DNA from: Caulobacter sp. BP25
GTDB taxonomy: Bacteria; Pseudomonadota; Alphaproteobacteria; Caulobacterales; Caulobacteraceae
DNA: 64,000 nucleotides
Assembly: GCF_002737755.1 (NCBI RefSeq)
Contig: NZ_PEGH01000004.1
Span: 1 to 64,000 of the forward strand
Direction: 5' to 3'
Shown: in pieces, positions 16,778 through 25,110 of the stretch
Layout of the letters: each line of letters starts with the position of its first letter
How positions within the stretch are numbered: position 1 is the first letter of the stretch
The notes under the pieces: model-generated
Told to the model about the DNA's origin: nothing
The model's database searches: none
Seen by the model: only the letters and a program-made list of their open reading frames with translations
Program-made: the position numbers and the translations under genes

Positions 16778-17431
16778 ATGCGTGCTCGCGTCATCCGATC
16801 CGTTGTCGCCTGGGCCTTCGTCGTTGTCGCCGGCTTGACCGTCACCGCCTGCGCCACGCTCAGTCAGGAAGAATGCCTGCAAGGCGACTGGCGCACGATC
16901 GGCTATATGGATGGCGTCGACGGTCGGCCCATGAGCCGCGTTGAGAACCACGCCAAGGCCTGCCAGAAGAGCAGCGTCACCCCGGACATGAGCCTCTACA
17001 GTCAAGGGCGCGACCAGGGCCTGAGACGCTATTGCACCGAGACGAACGGTTTCCGCGTCGGCCGCCAAGGCCATGCCTACGCCGGCGTCTGCCCGCCGCC
17101 CGTCGAGCCGGAATTCCTCGGCGGCTATGCCGACGGCGAGCGGGTGCATGCGGCCGTGAGCCGTCTCGAAAGCGCCAGATCCGAGCTCAGCAACGCGGAC
17201 GCGCGGGCGGAAAGGCGCGCGCGTCAGGCCGACGGAGTCGAGGACGAGCTGCGCAATCCCAAGCTGACCGATGAGCAGACCCGCGAGCTGCGCGACCGCC
17301 TGCAGCGCCTGCGCCGCGAACGCCGCGACGCGATCGAGGACGGCCGTCGCGCCGAGGCCGCGATCCGCGACGCCGAACGCGAGGTCGACGACCTGAGAGC
17401 CTACTACGCGCCGCGCTATGGCTGGTGGTGA
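16778..17431 (+). CDS. DUF2799 lipoprotein
   Basis: The 217-aa product has a signal peptide with lipobox TVTAC (Cys at about residue 25). The DUF2799 part follows: CLQGDWRTIGYMDGVDGRPM, then HAKACQK and YSQGRDQGLRRYC, and GGYADGERVHAA. The C-terminal third is a highly charged coiled coil rich in Arg, Glu and Asp. A GGGGAGG Shine-Dalgarno precedes the ATG. The family has no known activity; an outer-membrane or periplasmic structural role is a guess. Confidence 0.85.
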   Translation: MRARVIRSVVAWAFVVVAGLTVTACATLSQEECLQGDWRTIGYMDGVDGRPMSRVENHAKACQKSSVTPDMSLYSQGRDQGLRRYCTETNGFRVGRQGHAYAGVCPPPVEPEFLGGYADGERVHAAVSRLESARSELSNADARAERRARQADGVEDELRNPKLTDEQTRELRDRLQRLRRERRDAIEDGRRAEAAIRDAEREVDDLRAYYAPRYGWW

Positions 17432-17434
17432 GGG

Positions 17435-17839
17435 CTAGTCCGCCACCAGCTTCCCCGCCGGCGGCACGCGGACGATGAAGTGGCCCTTCACGCCCTCGGG
17501 CCACTGGCGGTAGGGAACGACGCCCTCCTCGCTATCCGCATAGGCGACCGCATAGTCCAGGATCGCTCGCGCCGCCTGCGCGGTTGGCTCGAACCGGCCC
17601 AGCACATAGCCGATTTTGCCCGGCGCCCGCAGGTGCACCGAGCAGTGCTGGCCGCAGTTGAAGAGGCACGGCATGGTCTGAACCGCCACGCCCGTCCCGT
17701 CGGCCGCCTCACGCAGGGCTTTCGCCAGCAAGGCCCCGCCGCGAACGCCCTCCGGGCTGTCGCGCTCATCGGCCGAAAAGCGGCAGGTGTCGCAGACCAC
17801 CACCGCCGGGCCGTCGTCCACTTCGCGAAGGACGCTCAA
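17435..17839 (-). CDS. DUF1636 metal-binding protein linked to cobalamin synthesis
   Basis: A 134-aa soluble protein with CxxC near the N-terminus (VVVCDTCRFSAD) and a second cysteine cluster (MPCLFNCGQHCSVHL), a thioredoxin-like ferredoxin pattern. DUF1636 genes often sit with cobalamin genes and a role in cobalt handling or redox has been suggested, without proof. Its ATG overlaps the cobO stop by four bases, so it is the second gene under the cobalamin riboswitch. Confidence 0.85.
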   Translation of the reverse strand: MSVLREVDDGPAVVVCDTCRFSADERDSPEGVRGGALLAKALREAADGTGVAVQTMPCLFNCGQHCSVHLRAPGKIGYVLGRFEPTAQAARAILDYAVAYADSEEGVVPYRQWPEGVKGHFIVRVPPAGKLVAD

Positions 17840-18477
17840 AACTCGATCCCCGCCTGGGCCTTCACGCCGTCTCGGAACGGGTGCTTGACCTGGGCCATCT
17901 CCGTGACGAGATCGGCGACCTCGATCAGCTCATCGGGCGCGTTACGGCCGGTTATGACCACGTGCTTACCCTCGGGCCGCGCGGCGATGACCTCCAGGAC
18001 CTCGGCCAGCGGCAGGTAGTCGTAGCGCAGGATGATGTTCAGCTCGTCAGCCACAACCATGTCCCAGTCGTCGGGGTCGAGAATGCGAGCCTTGATGACC
18101 TCCCAGGCTTGGCGCGCCACGGCGATGTCGCGGGCGCGGTCCTGGGTGTCCCAGGTGAAGCCCTCGCCCATCGGCCGGAACTCGACTTGATCTGGGAAGG
18201 CGTCGAACACCACCTTTTCGCCAGTGGTCATCGCGCCCTTGATGAACTGGATGATGCTGACCCTGTGGCCGTGGCCGATGGCGCGGATGGCCATACCCAG
18301 CGCCGCCGTGGTCTTGCCCTTGCCCGCCCCGGTGTGAACGATCAGGAGGCCCTTCTCGATGTTCTTCTCGGCCATCATCTTGGCGCGAGCGGCCTGGATG
18401 GCCTTCATCCTGGCGTTATGGCGCGCGTTCTTTGCAGCCTCGTTTTGGGCCGCCTCGTTGTGCGGTTCTTCAGTCAT
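17836..18477 (-). CDS. cobO: cob(I)yrinic acid a,c-diamide adenosyltransferase
   Basis: Adds the adenosyl group to cobalt in corrinoids. The P-loop is HTGAGKGKTTAALGMA (about residues 48-63), followed by SIIQFIKGAMTTGE, then the WDMVVADELNIILRYDYL segment and VITGRNAPDELIEVADLVTEM, all typical of CobO/BtuR. It is 213 aa. The ATG at 18477 is preceded by GAGGGACGG, which I prefer to the in-frame GTG-type extension to 18498. The gene lies directly downstream of a cobalamin riboswitch, so adenosylcobalamin should repress it. Confidence 0.95.
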   Translation of the reverse strand: MTEEPHNEAAQNEAAKNARHNARMKAIQAARAKMMAEKNIEKGLLIVHTGAGKGKTTAALGMAIRAIGHGHRVSIIQFIKGAMTTGEKVVFDAFPDQVEFRPMGEGFTWDTQDRARDIAVARQAWEVIKARILDPDDWDMVVADELNIILRYDYLPLAEVLEVIAARPEGKHVVITGRNAPDELIEVADLVTEMAQVKHPFRDGVKAQAGIEF

Positions 18478-18518
18478 CGTCCGTCCCTCGCCGGACACCC
18501 CGCCGGCCGCGTTGATGT

Positions 18519-18685
18519 GACGAAGGCCGGTCTCCTGGCTTACGCCCTCCTGTCGCGGCGCCTTCCCAGGAGTTTCAAGTCCCAGTGGCGTGAGGCCGTG
18601 ACGATCAACGGGCGATCACAGTTGCGGGGGCAGCCGCGGATTGGTCACCGCGTTCCCGGAGGCCTTGCGAGCCTCCATGCCTTCA
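18519..18685 (-). ncRNA. cobalamin riboswitch
   Basis: Reading the minus strand, the conserved elements appear in order: GGGAACGCGGTG, ATCCGCGGCTGCCCCCGC, AACTGTGA, CCACTGG, CTGGGAAGGCG and the B12-box-like GCCAGGAGACCGGCC (about 18525-18539). This is the standard adenosylcobalamin aptamer. It ends about 45 bases before the cobO start, consistent with control of cobO and DUF1636. Confidence 0.95.
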
Positions 18686-18771
18686 CCGTCCGGCGTAGGC
18701 GCGCCGGAGACGGGGGTCAAGGCAGTTGGTCCGCCGCGCCCTCATGGCCAAGCTTCGTCCGCCTACGGACG

Positions 18772-18800
18772 CTGTCGCAAAACTGTCGTCGAACTGTGAC
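18772..18800 (+). promoter_or_regulatory. triple Pho box upstream of pstS
   Basis: Three direct heptamers CTGTCGC (18772), CTGTCGT (18783) and CTGTGAC (18794) repeat every 11 bases with A-rich spacers, the spacing expected of PhoB sites. The array ends 63 bases before the pstS start, so phosphate starvation should induce it. Confidence 0.9.
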
Positions 18801-18863
18801 AAAAGCCCAGGCATCGGTCCGGCATGTTCTCCCCACTTCCCGGACGACACAGGATTTGACGAC

Positions 18864-19904
18864 ATGAACAAGCTCCTTGGCGCGGTTGCGACCATCGCCC
18901 TGCTCGCCGTCGCCGATCAGGCCCACGCGGCCCGCGACTACGTCTGGGCCGCCGGCTCCTCGACGGTGTTCCCTTTCTCCACGCGCGTGGCCGAGAACTT
19001 CTCGAAGAAGACCGGCAGGAAGTCGCCCAAGATCGAGAGCCTGGGAACCGGCGGCGGCATCAAGATGTTCTGCGGCGGCACGGGCGAGCGGTTCCCCGAC
19101 ATCGCCAACGCCTCGCGTCCGATGAAGAAGTCCGAGTTCCAAGCCTGCCAAAAGGCTGGCGTGAAGGACATCGTCGAGATCAAGATCGGCTTCGACGGCA
19201 TCGTCGTCGCCAGCGACAAGAAGGGCCCGGACTTCAACTTCAAGCTTGAGCAGCTGTACCTGGGTCTGGCCGACCAGACTCTGCGCGGCGGCCAGATCGT
19301 GAAGCAGCCCTACAAGAACTGGAACGAAGTGGGTCCCAACCTGCCGAAGGCGCGCATCCTGGCCTACGGCCCGCCGCCGACCTCGGGCACCCGCGACGCC
19401 TGGATCGAACTGGGCATCGAAGGCGGCGCGGCCAAGCTGCCGACCCTGGCCAAGATGAAGGCCGCCGACGAGAAGAAGTTCAAGGCCACCGTCTCGCCGA
19501 TGCGCACCGACGGCGGCTGGATTGACGCGGGCGAAAACGACAACGCCATCGTCGGCACGATCGAAAAGACCCCGAACGCCCTGGGCGTCTTTGGCTACTC
19601 GTTCCTCGAAGAGAACGGCTCGCGCATCAAGGGCGCGGCGATCAATGGCGTGAAGCCGACGGCCCAAGCGATCGCTAGCGGTCAGTATCCGCTGTCGCGC
19701 TCGCTCTTCATCTACGTGAAGAAGTCTCAGGTCGGCGTGACGCCGGGCCTGAAGGAGTTCGTCACCGAGTTCGTGTCGGACGCCGCCACGGGTCGCGGCG
19801 GCTACCTGCAGGGCCGTGGCCTGATCCCGCTGCCCCCGGCTCAGCACGTGGCGATGAAGAGCAAGGCCGGCTCGATGCCCGCCATGCCGATGCCCAAGCA
19901 ATAA
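18864..19904 (+). CDS. pstS: periplasmic phosphate-binding protein
   Basis: The 346-aa PstS-type protein has a signal peptide (LLGAVATIALLAVADQAHA) and the phosphate-binding loops AAGSSTVFPFSTRVAENF, GTGGGIKMFCGG, ANASRPMKKSE and PPTSGTRDAW. It belongs to the PhoX/PstS subgroup with longer loops. It would bind inorganic phosphate and feed a Pst ABC transporter, whose permease genes are not in this window. A short Met-rich tail (SMPAMPMPKQ) closes the protein. I start at 18864, next to the signal peptide; the longer frame from 18726 runs through the Pho boxes. Confidence 0.93.
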   Translation: MNKLLGAVATIALLAVADQAHAARDYVWAAGSSTVFPFSTRVAENFSKKTGRKSPKIESLGTGGGIKMFCGGTGERFPDIANASRPMKKSEFQACQKAGVKDIVEIKIGFDGIVVASDKKGPDFNFKLEQLYLGLADQTLRGGQIVKQPYKNWNEVGPNLPKARILAYGPPPTSGTRDAWIELGIEGGAAKLPTLAKMKAADEKKFKATVSPMRTDGGWIDAGENDNAIVGTIEKTPNALGVFGYSFLEENGSRIKGAAINGVKPTAQAIASGQYPLSRSLFIYVKKSQVGVTPGLKEFVTEFVSDAATGRGGYLQGRGLIPLPPAQHVAMKSKAGSMPAMPMPKQ

Positions 19905-19908
19905 GGGC

Positions 19909-20343
19909 TCAGCCTTCCTGCTTTCTTGAGGGGCGGCGGCCTTCGGGTCGCCGCCCTTTTTCATTTGGGCTGTAGGGCGCGTCGAAGCAGCCTGGCGACC
20001 AAGGCGCCTCATCCGGCGCGTACTCGTGGAACGCCGCCCGCACGCCAGGATCATCGTCCAGGCAACTGGCGGCGATGGCGACCACCCTTCCTGTCTCTGG
20101 ATCGCCGAACGCCGTGCCGCAGCGCTTGCAGAAGGTGCGAGTGAAGCGGAACGGCGGCCGAGGCTTATAGCGGGTCAGCAGCGCCCGCCCCGCCAGCCAG
20201 TGCAGGGCCTCGGCGCGGACATAGAGATAGGCTGCGGAGCCCGCCTTGCGACAGCGCGAACAGTGGCAGGCGCCCATCAGGGCCGGCGGCTCGAACAGTT
20301 CGAACCGAACCCCTCCACAGAGGCAGCTTCCCTTGATGGTCAA
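19909..20343 (-). CDS. GFA-family (glutathione-dependent formaldehyde-activating-like) zinc protein
   Basis: A roughly 144-aa protein with the GFA zinc-binding cysteines: GSCLCGGVRF, ACHCSRCRKAGSA and FCKRCGTAFG. Members are named for glutathione-formaldehyde chemistry, but most have no proven activity. The start is interesting: AAGGAG abuts the ATG at 20349 with no spacing, but is six bases from TTG at 20343, so the TTG (reading MTIKGSCLCGG) is more likely. Its C-terminal coding end overlaps the pstS terminator. Confidence 0.85.
   Translation of the reverse strand: MTIKGSCLCGGVRFELFEPPALMGACHCSRCRKAGSAAYLYVRAEALHWLAGRALLTRYKPRPPFRFTRTFCKRCGTAFGDPETGRVVAIAASCLDDDPGVRAAFHEYAPDEAPWSPGCFDAPYSPNEKGRRPEGRRPSRKQEG
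19931..19961 (+). terminator. rho-independent terminator of pstS
   Basis: Arms GGGCGGCG (19931-19938) and CGCCGCCC (19949-19956) with a tight loop, followed by TTTTT (19957-19961). It begins 26 bases after the pstS stop and overlaps the 3' coding end of the convergent GFA gene. Confidence 0.9.
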
Positions 20344-20439
20344 GCGCATCTCCTTGATAGCCTAAGGAAACTGCGCCCCTCCTGCCGCCAGCGCGGTGTC
20401 AGCAGCCTGTGGATGGATGATGAGACGGGTTGTCGCGGA

Positions 20440-20772
20440 TCACCGCGACGGGGCGCGCGAGGTCATGCCTGCCGCCGCCGCGTCCTCGGCGACCTGCGGG
20501 TCGAGTTGAGCCGGCGGCGGTGGCGCAGTGGCGGGGCCCTCGGGCGCGGGAGCCGGCGATGGGGCGGCCGGCGGAGGCGCTTCCGGTTCCGGTGCTCTGC
20601 TCATGGCCGCGTCAGCCGCCTGCTCGGCGGCGGTGGCGCGCGGCTCGAAATAGTCCGCCGGACCGACATCGTCGGCGAGGCTGAGAAAGAAGATCGCCAC
20701 GAAGGTGGTGAGGACGCCGAGGACGAAGCCGACAAAAATCCAGCCGAACCGGCCGCCACGACGCTCGCTCAT
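20440..20772 (-). CDS. single-span membrane protein with Pro/Ala-rich tail, 110 aa
   Basis: One N-terminal helix (GWIFVGFVLGVLTTFVAIFF) is followed by an acidic segment and a low-complexity Pro/Ala/Glu tail (about residues 60-100). AGGCGAG precedes the ATG. It lies 15 bases downstream of the DUF882 gene in the same direction and may be co-transcribed. Function not recognised; the tail would lie in the periplasm if the N-terminus is cytoplasmic. Confidence 0.7.
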   Translation of the reverse strand: MSERRGGRFGWIFVGFVLGVLTTFVAIFFLSLADDVGPADYFEPRATAAEQAADAAMSRAPEPEAPPPAAPSPAPAPEGPATAPPPPAQLDPQVAEDAAAAGMTSRAPSR

Positions 20773-20787
20773 CTTAACTCGCCTGGG

Positions 20788-21426
20788 TTACGCGCCCTTC
20801 CATTGGCGCACGCGGCCGACGTCCACATGGACGAACCGGCTCTGGGGGTAATAACCCACACCACCCATGCCAAGATCCAGGGCTGCGGCCCTGACGTGCT
20901 CCAGCGCCACGTCTTCGAGATAGATGTCCATCGCCTTGCCTTCCATGTGGAGGCTGTGCTTGGCGACTTCGCCGCTGCGATTGGCCAGCATCTTGTTGGT
21001 CGCCGGCGAGCGATAGCCGGAGATCACCTGGAACGGCGTCTTGGCTTCGGTGCGCGCCTGAATCTTGCCTAGGATATCATAGAGACCAGTGTCCATCGGA
21101 TGGACCTGGTCGTTGCGATAGTCGCGCAGCACCTTGTTCAGCGCCTGGACGGCGTCGGGCACGTAGTCCCCATTTTCCCAGTAGGCCGCTTCCAGCTTCT
21201 CGCCGGTATGGACGTTGTGCAGGTGAACCCATCGCGTCTCGACGGGGACAGGAGCCTCCATCGGCGTGGGCCGCAGGACGGGCGGCGCGGGAACCGGCGG
21301 CGCGGCCGAGTGTTTTCCCTGCAGGATCGCGCCGATGATGTCGTCGTCGGCGCGAGCGGCCGCGAGCGGCAGAAGGCCAGCCCCCAAAGCGCCCAGCCCC
21401 CACTGGAGCAGCTTACGTCGATGCAT
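20788..21426 (-). CDS. DUF882/YcbK-type peptidoglycan hydrolase (M15 family)
   Basis: The 212-aa product starts with a twin-arginine-type signal (MHRRKLLQWGLGALGAGLL). The metallopeptidase core has QVISGYRSPATNKML, then KHSLHMEGKAMDIYLED, and FVHVDVGRVRQW, giving the H-x(6)-D and HxD zinc ligands of the M15/DUF882 fold. E. coli YcbK (MepK) cuts 3-3 crosslinks in peptidoglycan. The L,D-transpeptidase that makes such links lies immediately upstream, so the two probably work on the same bond. Confidence 0.9.
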   Translation of the reverse strand: MHRRKLLQWGLGALGAGLLPLAAARADDDIIGAILQGKHSAAPPVPAPPVLRPTPMEAPVPVETRWVHLHNVHTGEKLEAAYWENGDYVPDAVQALNKVLRDYRNDQVHPMDTGLYDILGKIQARTEAKTPFQVISGYRSPATNKMLANRSGEVAKHSLHMEGKAMDIYLEDVALEHVRAAALDLGMGGVGYYPQSRFVHVDVGRVRQWKGA

Positions 21427-21500
21427 GCTTTACGCCCTTACCCGACACTGAAGTGCGGGCAGGACAACGCAACAGCGTCAGGAATGCAAGCTGAGCCGGG

Positions 21501-23006
21501 TCACAGTGCGGCGATACGCTGCACCAGCGCCTTGTCCCAACCGTACGGATCGTCGCGGAAGTTCACCTGCCCGTCCGGGGTCACATAGGCTGTCCAGTAC
21601 AGTAGGAAGACCGCCATTTGCTGCGGCAGCTTAGCCCGCACGGTGTCGCCCGAGGCCAGGGTGGCGTCGATCTTTTCGGGCGTCCAGACCGGATCGCCGG
21701 CCATCAGCAGCTTGATCAGTTCGATCGGCTTCTGAAGCCGCACGCAGCCGTGGCTGGCTAGCCGACTGAAGCTGTCGAACTTCAAGCGGCTGGGCGTGTC
21801 GTGCAGATAGACGCCGTAGGGGTTGTTGAAGTCGAACTTCACCTGGCCCAGCGCCGCCTTGGGGCCGGCTTTCTGCTGCAAGCGCGTGCCGCCGTCGCCG
21901 GTCGGGATCACGATGAAGTCGTTGCGCTCCAGATAGCCGGGATCGGCCTGTTCCTTGGGCCACAGCTCCTTGGTCGCGATCGACTGGGGCACGTTCCACG
22001 GCGGGTTTAGGACGATGCTGTGGATCATCGACGACAGCATCGGCGTCTCGTCGCCCGGACGGCCAGTGACCGCGCGCATGGTCAGGGTCGGCGTATCCTG
22101 CTGGAACACCGACATGACGGCGGCGGCGACGTTCACCTGGATGCGGTCGGCCGGCAGGGTCTGGGGCAGCCAGCGCCAGCGCTCCATATTGGCCTCGATC
22201 TGGTCGATCCGCCGCTCGATCGGGACGTTCAGAGCGTTCAGCGTTCCAGGACCGACCACGCCGTCGGGATCGAGGCCAAAGCGCTTCTGGGCGCGCTGGA
22301 CCGCCAGGACGAGGGCAGGATCGTAGACGTCGCTACCCATGGCGGTGACCGTCGGGTCCTCGGCCGCCAACCGCGCCCGAAGCGCCTTCACCCGAGGATC
22401 GACTATGCCTTCCGTCAGGCTGGGCCCCGATGGAACCGGACGCCAGCCGCCCTTGGCCGCGAAACCGCGATAAGTCTCAAGGCCCGTCATAAGGGTCTGG
22501 TAGCCCGTATACGGCGGCGGCAGGCTGGACAGCCAGGCGGCCAGCCGGTCTTGCTGGACGGCGGCGGCGAAGTCGGGCGCGGGATCGTAGGGCTCGGGCC
22601 GCAGCCCCCACTCGGTCATGAAGCCACTGGCCGGCAGGCGGCCGACATGGACGGCGCGGGCGTAGGCCAGGGTCAGGTCGATCAGCGCCGCTTGCCCCTT
22701 TGCCCGCCCGGCGGGATCCTGGCCGGCCAGAAGCGCCATCCCCGCGTCGGGCGCGAACCTTTCTGGCGGCAGACCATGGGCTTCGGCGCCGCGCAGCGCC
22801 TGGGCCAGGGCGTCGGCCTGGCTGGCGCTCAGCGACAAGGATGTCAGATCGACCGCTGGCTTCGCCGGGACCACCGGAACCGCCTGAACCTGGCGACCAG
22901 CGGCGACGGGCGGGCTTTGGGACTGGGCCAGGACTGGCGAGGCGGGAAACACGCTCAGCGCCGCCGCCAGGACGCCGCAGGATCTCAGAACTCGCTTCAC
23001 CGTCAC
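21501..23006 (-). CDS. L,D-transpeptidase of the YcbB/LdtD type
   Basis: A 501-aa periplasmic enzyme that makes 3-3 crosslinks in peptidoglycan. A signal peptide (GVLAAALSVFPASPVLA) is followed by a helical scaffold, a peptidoglycan-binding domain (LAVQRAQKRFGLDPDGVVG, TLNALNVP) and the YkuD catalytic domain with SHGCVRLQKP (catalytic Cys near residue 418) and MERWRWLP before it. The start is GTG at 23006. It is divergent from the glucoamylase gene and precedes DUF882 by about 75 bases. Confidence 0.92.
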   Translation of the reverse strand: MTVKRVLRSCGVLAAALSVFPASPVLAQSQSPPVAAGRQVQAVPVVPAKPAVDLTSLSLSASQADALAQALRGAEAHGLPPERFAPDAGMALLAGQDPAGRAKGQAALIDLTLAYARAVHVGRLPASGFMTEWGLRPEPYDPAPDFAAAVQQDRLAAWLSSLPPPYTGYQTLMTGLETYRGFAAKGGWRPVPSGPSLTEGIVDPRVKALRARLAAEDPTVTAMGSDVYDPALVLAVQRAQKRFGLDPDGVVGPGTLNALNVPIERRIDQIEANMERWRWLPQTLPADRIQVNVAAAVMSVFQQDTPTLTMRAVTGRPGDETPMLSSMIHSIVLNPPWNVPQSIATKELWPKEQADPGYLERNDFIVIPTGDGGTRLQQKAGPKAALGQVKFDFNNPYGVYLHDTPSRLKFDSFSRLASHGCVRLQKPIELIKLLMAGDPVWTPEKIDATLASGDTVRAKLPQQMAVFLLYWTAYVTPDGQVNFRDDPYGWDKALVQRIAAL

Positions 23007-23205
23007 TGTGTCCGCCGTGCTCGCGCGGCCGCGCCACGCCTTGAAGTCAGATGGTCGCCGCGACCTTCGCCGTCAACGCGACGGAACCGCGCCCCCACCA
23101 CCGCCGCGCGCTTCACGACGGATTTCTCAAGGACAGGAACCCGTAAGCCACACTGTTGGTTTCACCTCGCGAACGGGGACCGCTGGGGGCGGCAGGATAA
23201 AGACC

Positions 23206-25005
23206 TTGGACAAGAAGACGCTCGACCTTTTTCCGATCGGCAACTGCGCGGTCAGCGCCCTGATCGACACCGCCGGCCGCTTCGTCTGGGCCTGCGCGCC
23301 GCGGGTGGACTCCGATCCGGTGTTCAGCGCTCTGCTCGACGACGCCGATCCGGACGGCCAGGACGCCAAGGGCCTGTGGGAGGTGCGGGTGGACCGCCGC
23401 GCCGAGGTCCGCCAGGGCTACATCCGCAACACCCCGATCCTGCGCACCGAGATTGCCGACCAGGACGGCGCGCGGATCGAAATCCTCGACTTCGCGCCGC
23501 GCTACCAGCAGTTCGGCCGCATCTTCCGGCCCACGGCCTTCATCCGCCTGATCCGCCCCCTCGTCGGCGTGGCGCGGATCACCCTGCGCCTGCGCCCGAC
23601 GGCAAGCTGGGGCGCCAAGATCGCTGAGCACACGCGCGGCTCGCACCATGTCCGCTACCTGTGCTCGGACATGACCATGCGCCTGACCACCGACGCGCCG
23701 GTCTCGCACGTCCTGGAAGAGCGCTCGTTCCGCCTCGAAAAGCCAATCGCCATGTTCCTGGGTCCGGACGAGGGCTTCGAGGCGCCGGTCGGTCCGACCT
23801 GCGAGCGGATGCTGCGCGAGACCGAAAACTATTGGAAGCATTGGGTCAGAGGACTGGCCGTCCCTCTGGAATGGCAGACAGCCGTCATCCGCGCCGCCAT
23901 CACCTTGAAGCTCTGCATGCACGAGGAAACCGGCGCGATCGTCGCGGCCCTGACCACCTCGATCCCCGAGCACGCCAACAGCGGCCGCAACTGGGACTAC
24001 CGCTACTGCTGGCTGCGCGATGCCTACTATGTGGTGCAGGCCCTGAACCGGCTGGGCGCTGTGGACGTGCTGGAGAACTATCTCGGCTATCTGCGCAACA
24101 TCATCGACCGGGCCGAGGGCGGCCATATCCAGCCCCTGTTCGGTGTCGGCTTCGAGGAGGTGCTGACCGAGACCCTCGCTCCCAACTTGCCCGGCTATCG
24201 TGGCATGGGCCCCGTGCGAGTCGGCAACCAGGCCTATGAGCACATCCAGAACGACGTCTACGGCCAGGTCGTGCTGTCGACGGTGCAAGCCTTCTTCGAC
24301 GAGCGCCTGCTGCGCCCCGCGACGATCGACGACTTCGAGGCGCTGGAGCCGGTCGGCGAGCAGGCCTTCCGCATGCACGACAAGCCCGACGCCAGCCTGT
24401 GGGAGTTCCGAGGCCGCGCCAATGTCCACACCTACTCGTCGGCCATGTGCTGGGCGGCCTGCGATCGTCTGGGCAATGCCGCCGAGAAGCTGGGCCTGAC
24501 CGAAAAGGCCGCCTTCTGGAACGGCCGAGCCACCGACGTGCGCAAGGTCATAGAGACGCGCGCCTGGAACACGGAGCTGGGCCGCTTCGCCGCTACCTTC
24601 GAGGGTGACGAGCTGGACGCTTCCTTGCTGCAATTGGTCGACCTGCGTTTCCACCGGGCCGAGGACCCGCGCAACCTCGCCACGCTGAGAGCCGTGGAGG
24701 AAGGCCTGCGGCGCGGCGCCTATCTCCTGCGATACGCTACTCCGGACGACTTCGGCTCGCCGCAGACGGCGTTCAACATCTGCACCTTCTGGCTGATCGA
24801 AGCGCTGCATCTGCAGGGCCGCTCGGAGGAAGCGCGCGAGCTCTTCGAGGATATGCTGTCGCGTCGCACGGGCGCGGGCCTGTTGTCCGAGGACATCGGT
24901 TTCGCGGACGGCGAGCTCTGGGGAAACTATCCGCAGACCTATTCGCTGGTCGGGCTGATCAACTGCGCGGTGCTGCTGAGCCGTCCCTGGACCTCGGTGC
25001 GTTAG
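23206..25005 (+). CDS. GH15 family glucoamylase/trehalase-like glycosidase
   Basis: The protein (about 599 aa) has an N-terminal beta-sandwich (DLFPIGNCAVSALIDTAGRF) and an (alpha/alpha)6 catalytic domain with WDYRYCWLRDAYYVV and later LLSEDIGFADGELWGNYPQTYS, which hold the two acidic catalytic residues of GH15. Bacterial relatives near otsA/otsB often act on trehalose or alpha-glucans. I start at TTG 23206 (LDKKTLDLFP), with a GGCAGGA sequence nearby; the frame stays open upstream to 23008 without family similarity. No signal peptide is evident, so it is probably cytoplasmic. Confidence 0.88.
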   Translation: MDKKTLDLFPIGNCAVSALIDTAGRFVWACAPRVDSDPVFSALLDDADPDGQDAKGLWEVRVDRRAEVRQGYIRNTPILRTEIADQDGARIEILDFAPRYQQFGRIFRPTAFIRLIRPLVGVARITLRLRPTASWGAKIAEHTRGSHHVRYLCSDMTMRLTTDAPVSHVLEERSFRLEKPIAMFLGPDEGFEAPVGPTCERMLRETENYWKHWVRGLAVPLEWQTAVIRAAITLKLCMHEETGAIVAALTTSIPEHANSGRNWDYRYCWLRDAYYVVQALNRLGAVDVLENYLGYLRNIIDRAEGGHIQPLFGVGFEEVLTETLAPNLPGYRGMGPVRVGNQAYEHIQNDVYGQVVLSTVQAFFDERLLRPATIDDFEALEPVGEQAFRMHDKPDASLWEFRGRANVHTYSSAMCWAACDRLGNAAEKLGLTEKAAFWNGRATDVRKVIETRAWNTELGRFAATFEGDELDASLLQLVDLRFHRAEDPRNLATLRAVEEGLRRGAYLLRYATPDDFGSPQTAFNICTFWLIEALHLQGRSEEARELFEDMLSRRTGAGLLSEDIGFADGELWGNYPQTYSLVGLINCAVLLSRPWTSVR

Positions 25006-25110
25006 GCGATCATAAGGCCAGATGTTGCAAGTTCGGAAAACATTGAAATCCGGACGCCACATGCGGCAGGCATCCGCGATTTTGAGACCTTGAGACTCCG
25101 GAGACTGCGC

